This document shows positions 56,124-64,000 of a stretch of 64,000 nt of DNA, piece after piece. Position 1 is the first letter of the stretch. Every line of letters begins with the position of its first letter. Source of the stretch: Clitopilus passeckerianus (taxonomy: Eukaryota > Basidiomycota > Agaricomycetes > Agaricales > Entolomataceae); the NCBI GenBank assembly GCA_944990035.1, contig CALYLX010000040.1, positions 546,049 to 610,048 on the forward strand, written 5' to 3'. A program made the translations under genes and the position numbers. The notes under the pieces were generated by a model. It was not told the origin of the DNA and made no database searches. It saw only the letters and a program-made list of their open reading frames with translations.

Positions 56124-59100
56124 CTAGTCCGTTCCATAGATCACCTCGAACGCCCACGCGTACTTTCCGTTCCCAATCTCTTCATCCACAATATCGACCA
56201 CCAACCAGCCCGTCTCACCGTCCACTTGCCAATTCAAATGCGGCAAAGAATCCGGTCCAGGCCCAAGCAACCTAACCACATCCCCTTCCAAAATCGGCAA
56301 CCTCTTCTCAACGACAAGCTTACCCCCACTCGGTCGATTGAACGCTACGAAGCAGAAAGTACGAGGTGTAGTCGTGAACCGTATGGATTGGACGGAGGTT
56401 ACGGATTGTGGGGTTTGGAACCAGTAATTCTGAAAGCGTATCACGTTAACATCTCCAAGGAGGGTAGAGAGAGAGAGAAATAGAACATACGGTATCATAA
56501 ATACACTTTCCCGAATACTTGATCCATTCTCCCGCTTCGAGGAGGTTATCCCTCTCGATCTTAATAATCTCCCCTCGGCATTGGGTCCAACGTCGAGCAA
56601 GCTGGAAACCGACGCAAACCATGAGCATCAATTACTTTCCAACTAGTAACATAAACCGACACACAAATTCCCGCCCTTCGAAACGACGTCAACCAAGGTC
56701 TGCACAATAGTCGTCGCATTCTTATACTTCCCTCCTCTGTTGCAGAGTTATACCCATAGCTATGCGGGTCCATCCCCGCGTTGGACTCCCAGCTCGCTAT
56801 TTGTGTCGACCCGAACGTTGCGTATTCAGGCGTGTCAAAGTCTGGGACGGCACCACAGCCTATCGTGCATATACGTGAGGATGGATTGAAAGAAAGAAGA
56901 GGCTGAGATGATGCGTACGGTTATTCATAGTAACCTGCCTCCCCTCCTTCCATGCATTATTATAAAACCTCTCCGTAAACTCTAACGTTCGATTTGGCCC
57001 TCCGATGTCACACCACTATCAAAATCCTCCATTGTTAGCGTATATATCTCATCAGAAGAGGTCAACATACCATGATGTCAGTCTCATACCTCTCCGCCAA
57101 ATCCACCATATGAGGGAACTGTAAATCATCGATATAGTTCCCGATTTCCAGTCTCCCCGCATAAGGTTCCAGCTCGTCGGTATCGTTCCCGAACGGATAA
57201 TGCGCCGACCCTCCAGGCCACTTCCCGAATCCATACCTCGCATAGTCGGGGTTAAACCACTCAGGGAGGGAGTAGTACGTTCCTCGTTTCATCCACGGCT
57301 TCTCCTTCTTCGCAGTGGCCATTAATTCGGCGAGGAAGTCTCTTTTGGAAGATGGGGTGGTACCAAGGTAGGGTGATGCCCGGTGCGTGGTGTTCAGTGT
57401 GTCGAAGAGAGCGTAGCCATCATGGTGTTTCTATCATCCTAGATAAGCCCTTGGTTGGGCAGAAAGAAGCTAATAATGCGTACCGTAACGAAAACAAAAT
57501 ACTTGGCCCCAGCGTTATCAAACACGTCCAACCACTCACTCGGATCCCACTTCGCCGCTGTGAAGTTCTGGATGAAAGTGTCATAAGTGATGTTGGGGCC
57601 GTAGGTCTGAAGGTGGTGTTGTTGAATTGGGTCGTTTGGTTGGTGGAGATACCAGCTGGAATAAGAAGGGAGATTAGTATAAAATGTTTCCAGGCCTCAG
57701 GTGTTGCAACTAGCAACCTGGAAGAAAATGAAATGAAAAGGTCCACTTACTTGTACCACTCTGCATAGACATTCGGAGGAGCCTGAAGTGATCGAATTAG
57801 GGCTTAGAACACTAGGGTGCCAGGCAAGCAACGTACCCAGGCCGGATAACTGTACACTCCCCAATGTATGCTATGGACCAATTCAGTTGAGATTCGTCGC
57901 ATATATCAAGGATTGAGCTTACAATATCCCATATTTCGCATTTCGCCACTGTCAATGATGAATTAGTTGTAAACCCAAATCCACCCCAGTCAAATGCACT
58001 TCACTTACCCAACTCGGCGTCTCGTGTTCACTCAGTACTCCCTTCTCCGCCTTCCACTCGCCACCTGTCAAGGCTTTAACCTCCCACCCCTCCGATCTTC
58101 CAATTTCGTGACCTTGGGTGTCACTTAGGACTACACTTGCGCTTCCACCCTTCGATCCCACAACGAAAACGTCGACCTTCACTTGATCGCCAGGAACGAG
58201 TCGGTATACCTCCCCAGCTTTCACGGTCTTGATCCCAGGAGCCTCGATAGATATGCGATGAAGGGCAGTGATGGAGCTAATTCTCGACAGGGTGTAGGAA
58301 GGCAGCAGGTTCGCGAGCGTAACCTCGATAGCCTGTGCCCTAACTCCCTCCAATTGTTCCCAGCGCTGAGTGAACTTTGCCTGTCTTACAAACAGGGCTT
58401 TCGATAAAGTGCTTTCAGGGCCTGGAGGGGACACAGAGGGAGAAAGCGTGATGGCGAAAATGTGAAGTCTACGCTTTGGGTTCAAGGCGGGAAGTGTAAC
58501 GGATCTAAGTGGTTTCTCGGATGAAATAGCAGTGGACCATTGATATATTTGGGTGGTATTGTAATTCTTTCTTGGGGAGTCTGGGATGGTGGCATTGGAT
58601 TCGAAGTGGTAAGGTGACTGGATGGCACCGTTGTTGAGGTTGGGCCATTTGAACCAGTTCCGGGCATACACTAGGAATGTCAAGTTGAGATTGAGCAGTT
58701 ATCCCGTTGTAGAACAAGGGAGCACGCACGTTGAATCTGCTGAGTGGACTCATCCACGAAGCTAAGGTTAAACGTCGCCACAAATTCCCCGCCTGGTGAT
58801 AGATCACCCGCATACAAGAAATGAATTTCATGTCCGTAAACAGGGTCTTCCCCTGGAATATCCAATACTTGCCCATTAGCAACCAAGTTGTCGTCCCCTA
58901 CCCCCCAAGTCTCCGGAAGACTATACTCAATCCCATCATAGCTCCATCTCCCAGTCGGGAGGAAGTGGGCATTAAAGCTTCCACCAAGCTGGTCAAAGTT
59001 GGCAGGCCCAGTGCCATCAAATGAGGCAGCTTGGTTGTTGAAGAGCTGGGAGAGTGGGAATGGGCTTGTAGGGAACTTTGGGAGAGTTTTCAAGGCAGAG

Positions 59101-59180
59101 CAGGGTAGAAGAGCGAGATGGGCAAGGCAATGAGGTATAGGAGCATCGGAATTACCGTTTCTCAAATGGATCAGAGGCAT
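56124..59180 (-). CDS. GH29 alpha-L-fucosidase
   Basis: Retaining glycosidase releasing L-fucose from glycans. Read from the 5' end: an N-terminal extension of about 400 residues (DGTGPANFDQLGGSF, LSFVDESTQQIQ, IYQWSTAISS), then the catalytic barrel with YPAWAPPNVYAEWY, YFVFVTKHHDGYALFDT, GTYYSLPEWFNPDYARYG, PHMVDLAERYETDIM and, after an intron, WCDIGGPN. The Asp in WCDIGG is at the catalytic nucleophile position. VDVVSKGGNFLLDVGPNAEG follows. About eleven introns. At 56571-56574 a C4 run (minus G4) shifts the frame just after PNAEG; the conserved EIIKIERDNLLEAGEWIKYS continues in the other frame. The C-terminal domain ends WAFEVIYGTD. The start is uncertain: the frame from 59180 has no good signal peptide, while an ATG at 59146 in another frame gives MLLYLIALPISLFYPAL. 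Confidence 0.8.
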
Positions 59181-59958
59181 TCTGGGAGTTATATATGAGA
59201 GCGAGGTAGTTTGAGAAGAGAAGAAGTGTTCGTTGATGTCAGATGGTGTGGGTTCTTGGAGGGCGGGCCGTCGTAGGTTGAAGATGCCCGGGATGTAGCC
59301 CATGTGACAAATTCGTGAATCAAAGCCAAAATGAGCTGAAGCTAGTAGATGACGGTGACCGATTAAGAGCAGAGTTTGGACTTCAAGCTGGGCTGAAGGC
59401 GCATGAGAGAAACGACAAACTTGAACATGGGCAAATTTCTCCAGGTTCCAAAGCATCACCTGTGTACTTTTCTCGAGGGTTTTATTTCGGAGAGCCCTAA
59501 GCCTATCATACGGAGTTTTACTGGAGGTCAGGCGTTTCATGAGGGATCCTCAATGGTGGGCTGAAGATGGCCAAAGATGGAGATGCGAGAGCTTCAACAA
59601 GGTCGTTGGTGGGCCAGCCTCATGCCGCTTAGCGCTGGTTGCCGGTCAACTAAATTTTGACCGGACTTTAGCACAGGTCCTTTCAAAGTTTCAAGATTTC
59701 CTCTCATCGTTTACAATTTCCGATTTCCACCATGCCGAACTTAAGTGAGAAAGACGTTTTGGACACTATTCATAGCTATAGTGAAAAGACCATTGGATGA
59801 AGGAGCGCCTTCTCCACCTTCTCCTTGAATCATTCCGAACACAATCGCATGATCTCTCCGGCATTGACTCCTGTTAGGCTTCGCTACCGAAGGGCTTTGG
59901 CTTGGGTATCTACGAACCACCATCCACCATCCTCCGACATCTGAAAGTCATCCATACG
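59181..59958. promoter_or_regulatory. Divergent promoter region of GH29 and GMC2
   Basis: The fucosidase (minus) and GMC2 (plus) start at either end of this gap of nearly 780 bp. The GH29 frame stays open leftwards of 59180 up to 59540, but that extension has no signal-peptide or domain character. No clear TATA box is seen. Confidence 0.4.
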
Positions 59959-62423
59959 ATGGCATCGAGCACGGATGCCTTTGATTACGTTGTCATCGGA
60001 GGAGGGAACGCTGGCTTGGTCGTTGCTTGTCGACTTGCCGAGGACAAGAACGTCACTGTGTGTGTTCTGGAGGCTGGTCAAGACGTTAGCGAAGACCTCA
60101 ACACCCAAATACCAGGTCCGATTGATTTCGTTCATCCCAGGCTTCTGAGACCCTAAAGGCTGGCGACAGGCTTTACGATGAAGAATTGGGGAAACAAAGA
60201 TGTCGATTGGGGTTTCTCTAGTGTCCCTCAGGTCCACGCAGCGAACAAGCCCATCTTTGTTCCACGGTTCGTTTGCAATCAATTGAGTGCACTGTCATTC
60301 TCAGCCACTATTCAGGGGAAGAGTCTCGGTGGATCGAGCAATGTATGGTTTATTCAAGTATTAAAAAGCCATTGAAAGTGACTAGCTTTCCACGCAAAGC
60401 TCAACATGATGGCACTTGGACGGTAGGCGATATTTTTCTGAGTCTTCATACCTAGGCAATCGCTTATTCGGACAACAGCGCTCCAGATCATGAGTATGAC
60501 GGTCAGGATTCTGATCCTCTCCGTTTCCAGCAATCTAACAAGTAACAGCTTTCGAAAAGCTCGGTGCAGCCGGCTGGAATGCACAAGAATTTGCAAAGTA
60601 TTTCAAGAAGGTGGACCTACAAAGTCCCGTGTTCCTGGGCGTCACACTCACCGATCCTGTCAACAGACACAGGCTTTGGCTTACTCACCAGAAGACGCGA
60701 ATAGTTGGAACGCCAACCCAGATGCCGAGCTTTATGGATCCGGTCCTATCAAACATACTCTGGGCCAGTATATGGCTCAATGGTATCCACACCTCGCGGC
60801 AGGCTACGATGAACTTGGTATACCGTTCAATACCAATCCTGTAAGGACTATCGTTCCATCCTATAACTAGTGAGCTCAATGTCGTTTTGATTCAGATGGG
60901 TCGGCACAACGTTGGTGCCTGGGCGTGCCCATTTGCCATTGATCCTGAGAAAGGAACCCGTATTTCTTCAAATGCTTACTACGAGCCTATTCGAGACCAT
61001 AAGAACCTGACGGTCATCACGGGAGCCACTGCGACGCGTGTTCTCTTTGACAAGGAAAAGTTAGGTGGTTTACTGGTGGTCGACGCTGTAGAATACGTCA
61101 AGGATGGGCAGCCTGGGATCCTTCGAGTTTCGCTCGGAAGGAGGTCATCCTCTCGGCTGGAAGCCTTCAAACGCCGCAGTTGCTCGAGCTGTCGGGTATT
61201 GGAGACCAAGCGATTTTGAATGCTCACGGCATCAAGAGTCAGGTTGACCTTCCAGGAGTAGGACGAAATCTCCGTGAGTCCGGCTTACTATCTCAAAGAG
61301 CTACAGGGTGCTGAGTTGCTGTCACAGAGGTTCGCCATGATGCAATTTGTTCGCTCGAGAAGTCTAACGACAACTTTCGTAGGATCACTTCTCTACATGG
61401 TTGGTTGCCGAACTGAGGGATGGATTTGAGTCCAACGATGTCATGAATGATCCCGAACGAGCAGCCCAGGAGCTAACCTTATAGTGAATCTGCACTATCC
61501 TTCCATATGTCTGCAGGACGTTTATGTACGTTTTCACAGTAAGAAGGAGCGGAAAGGCGTTCTGTCAGGAGTTACTCTTTATTTTTCCTTTATTCCTCTT
61601 GACAGGTTCGACGATGACGGATCCATCCGAAAAGCTGCAGCCTCCATGAAGTCAGGAGACTTGCATCCTGCGGCGTTTCAGCTTCTACAAGAATGGGTGG
61701 GTGACCAGGCAAACGAAGATACGAGCCAGCTGGAGTAATAATTGCAAGCTCTTTTAAAAGGCATTCTAGCTCACGAAACTTTGTAGGGTGATCGTATACA
61801 ATAACTTTCGGCCTTCCATAGGCAAAGAAGAGCCCGATCCTGGCAAGAACTACATCGGAATGTCCGTATATGTACCGCACCCCTTTGCTCGAGGTTCCGT
61901 CCACATCACTTCAGCGGACCCGCTATCTCCTCCTACAATTGACTACAACGTGCTGGACAACCCGGTGGACCTAGCTGTCCTCAAGAATGGGGTCAAGTTT
62001 GGTCAGAAGCTCTTGGGCACGGCAGCTTTCGGGAAAGCAGTTGCGAGAGAAGTGGCGCCTGGCCCGTTGACAGATGAGCGGCTCGAGGAGGTGATTAGAA
62101 ACCAGGTTGACGCGACGTTCCATCCCATCGGCACAGCGGCGATGCTGCCTCGTGAAGAAGGGGGCGTAGTGGACTCAGAGCTTCGAGTCTATGGCACGAA
62201 GAACCTACGAGTGGTAAGTTGCTCTAGTTTGCCTTTCTCTTTTCATTCTGAGAAATGATATCATAAGGTCGATGCTTCAATTATTCCCATCCACATTGCC
62301 GCTCACCCGATGGCCACTGTGTATGCCATTGCAGAAAAGGTGAGTGGATCTTTCTTGGGCTAAAATGTGTGACTGAAATGGTCTCAGGCCGCAGATATCA
62401 TCAGGGAGTACAGAAATATGTAG
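59959..62423 (+). CDS. GMC oxidoreductase 2 (aryl-alcohol-oxidase-like), one frame break
   Basis: Paralog of GMC1 with matching intron positions. It shows FDYVVIGGGNAGLVVACRLA, VCVLEAGQD, VDWGFSSVPQVHAANKP, GKSLGGSSN joined to LNMMALGR, FEKLGAAGWNAQEFAKYF, MGRHNVGAWACPFAIDPEKG, SGVTLYFSFIPLDRF, HPIGTAAMLPREEGG and VVDASIIPIHIAAHPMATVY, then AADIIREYRNM. Both active-site histidine regions are present. Around 61128-61130 the frame slips: GQPGILRV ends in one frame and RKEVILSAGSLQTPQLLEL (GMC signature 2) continues in the next, consistent with one T lost from a TTTT run. No intron can bridge it. All other exon joints work, so either the copy is newly inactivated or the base is a consensus error. 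No signal peptide. Confidence 0.8.
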
Positions 62424-63399
62424 TTGATGGCTTGGCAGAAATGGAGACGTCTTCGTTCGCAACAACCCTGCTTCCCTCGTTTTTCCCGAAGGCGCCTATC
62501 GAGCGCTCGTTGATGGGGAAAATAATTTTCTTGAAAATGCTCGGAATTGATGGGCCAGAACTACCGAGCACCTCACGTGATTCTGCGCACGAGCCATGTC
62601 CAGATAATATATAAACCTGGCTGCAGGCTTCCTTGATTCCTTAGAACATACTCATCAGGATCTATTTTATAGGTACTGACCGAGTCTCGCATTTTTACAA
62701 ATGCCGCATCCTTCAAATCCACTCGATGACCTTCGCGCTCACTCGTATAACTGAGAACATGGCTGCCTTGTGCAGTCTCGAGGACGTTTGGTTCTGGGAT
62801 TGTTTCGACTCGTCAGAGTTGTCACAGGCTAGAACCAGCGAGTCGAGCGTTTGTCTGATGGATTATCTTTCTATTATATTTCTTGTTTACTACTAGTATT
62901 AGAAGTTTTTAACGGTGTCCAATGCATTTGGTTCTAAATCCCACATCATGCACACGAAAACAATGAAAAATTCATGATGGACTTGGATCCAATTCTCAAA
63001 ATAGTTTCATGGGTTTCACAACATTATACAGCTGAACATCCAAGCCAGTGATAATAATACAACAATGCAAATACGTCCAATAAATAATACAGATTTCTCA
63101 TTTGAAACTCGCAAGGGATATCGGTGTAACTGTAGCAGGCGCAGTAAACAGTCTTGAGTTTGCAATCGGGGTGACGGGTAGCGTGGTAGGAGCCATTGGG
63201 GATCCACTTGCTGCAGCTGTTGCAAAGAGCTCAGGCGACGAGACCTCTCTTCCAGCGAGCAAGTATGCAACTCGCAGTTCCTGGAGTCAGCGAAGGAGAC
63301 GACGGGTGGTGATGAGGTTTGAGGAGACGAAAGAGATGGTAAGGGTGAGCGTGGAAGCGTACTCATTTAAACCAGTCGGAGGATTGAAAAGCGTAAAGA
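62424..63399. other. 3' flank of GMC2, nothing recognised
   Basis: AT-rich around 62850-63100. The frames at 63016-63366 (minus) and 63102-63503 (plus) oppose each other and neither resembles a known family. The minus strand may belong to the gene at the right edge. Confidence 0.35.
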
Positions 63400-64000
63400 G
63401 CTTACCTCAAGCTGTGGCCTTTAAACGGATCATGGCAGAAGTAAGGCTGAGGAATTCTTCGCCTGCGGGAATGGCGGTCTGGGGAGGTTGTACTTGTCGC
63501 TAGCGTAGTCGTTGAGGCCTGTGGCGGTGAACGGTTTTGGGTAATAGGCTCGAATGGCATCGAGGTGACTCCTGGCGGGGGATTGCGATGGTGCCCTTTC
63601 GTCCATGCATAGTAGTGCAATTCCTGTAATACGCGGGTCAGAATGCAGAGCCGGAGGCGCGAAAGCTGCACAATGCATGCGTACCTCTTGGCTGAAGCAA
63701 GAGAATTTGGTACCGAGACTATGTTCTCCAGGTACTCATTTCCATCATATGGTATCCTTGAGAAATTTTGAGCGTCAGGTAGCAGTGTCGGCGACGTTAC
63801 TTTCTCCTTCGCGCTCCTTCTCCTGTAGGCTCTTCTCTGAGAACGGTTTGAACAGTGGTGGTAGTCCTGCCGCCTGTCGCTTTGTTTCGTCTGCTGGTTC
63901 CTCGGGCACCGGCTGTGGCGGTCTTCCTGTTCTCTGGTACGAAGCAAGGTAGTCGTCAATTCGAACTTCCTGTTACGAGAAACGAGTTGGCATCATTATT
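63400..64000 (-). CDS. Possible partial gene entering from the right edge
   Basis: On the minus strand from the edge a frame reads RIDDYLASYQRTGRPPQP, PVPEEPADETKRQAAG, LPPLFKPFSEKSLQEKE, which has the composition of a real protein. Further on YLENIVSVPNSLASAK lies between plausible splice signals (ag near 63741, donor gtacgc near 63690), and a last stretch (ELHYYAWTKGHH or, in another frame, LDAIRAYYPKPF) follows an acceptor at about 63628. The start lies beyond the window and the frame choice is uncertain. I cannot name a family. Confidence 0.3.

Noticed and set aside
59181..59540. N-terminal extension of the GH29 frame to an ATG at 59540
   Set aside because: The extension lacks a signal peptide or domain features and is rich in residues atypical for a secreted enzyme; a start at or near 59180-59146 fits better.
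1..64000. CRISPR arrays, rRNA and tRNA genes
   Set aside because: None seen; the only regular repeats are the ankyrin-coding arrays, whose 102-bp period and open frames exclude CRISPR.

Overview
The window is nuclear DNA of a filamentous basidiomycete, most likely an Agaricomycete. The evidence is the dense run of short (about 50-65 bp) GT-AG introns, large intracellular NACHT/NB-ARC receptors (fungal NLRs) with ankyrin or TPR tails, aryl-alcohol-oxidase-like GMC flavoproteins, S10 carboxypeptidases, F-box proteins, a GH29 fucosidase and RG-rich and Pro/Ser-rich proteins. There are no bacterial operon signals, and I see no rRNA, tRNA or CRISPR.

Layout. 1-4140 (-): ankyrin NLR (NLR1), C-terminus cut by the window. 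4141-7807: no gene I can support, possible F-box relic. 7808-8880 (-): unknown 322-residue protein. 9604-11632 (-): S10 carboxypeptidase A. 13300-16471 (-): TPR NLR with an MLKL/HeLo-like N-terminus (NLR6). 17130-17350 (-): F-box pseudogene. 17649-19512 (-): RG-rich protein. 19781-21384 (+): F-box protein. 21919-24378 (-): single-pass membrane protein. 25397-29163 (-): SNM1/Artemis-type nuclease. 29995-32017 (-) and 33316-35305 (+): head-to-head S10 carboxypeptidases B and C. 36050-40253 (+): second ankyrin NLR (NLR2). 40474-43034 (-): GMC oxidoreductase 1. 43636-45707 (+): NACHT protein NLR3. 46137-48070 (+): twin ABC ATPase. 48395-51368 (+): decayed TPR NLR (NLR5), followed by a fragment of the ABC gene. 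52216-53969 (+): NACHT protein NLR4. 56124-59180 (-): GH29 alpha-L-fucosidase. 59959-62423 (+): GMC oxidoreductase 2. The right edge may hold the end of another minus-strand gene.

The notable signal is a cluster of six NLR-type genes that fall into three architectures, each present twice: signal-anchor/NACHT/ankyrin (NLR1, NLR2), repeat-less NACHT (NLR3, NLR4) and MLKL-like/NB-ARC/TPR (NLR6, NLR5). They are mixed with duplicated secreted enzymes (three S10 peptidases, two GMC oxidoreductases). NLR1 and NLR2 share an intron layout with a 6-nt microexon and a 25-nt exon carrying the P-loop. The three carboxypeptidases share an upstream sequence block and so are probably co-regulated, but differ at substrate-carboxylate-binding positions.

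Four genes (NLR2, NLR5, GH29, GMC2) carry a single-base loss, three of them clearly in or beside a short homopolymer. This pattern suggests consensus errors in the assembly as much as real decay. NLR5 additionally has an internal deletion of about 190 bp, which is better evidence of true inactivation. All exon limits were read by eye from splice signals and paralog comparison.
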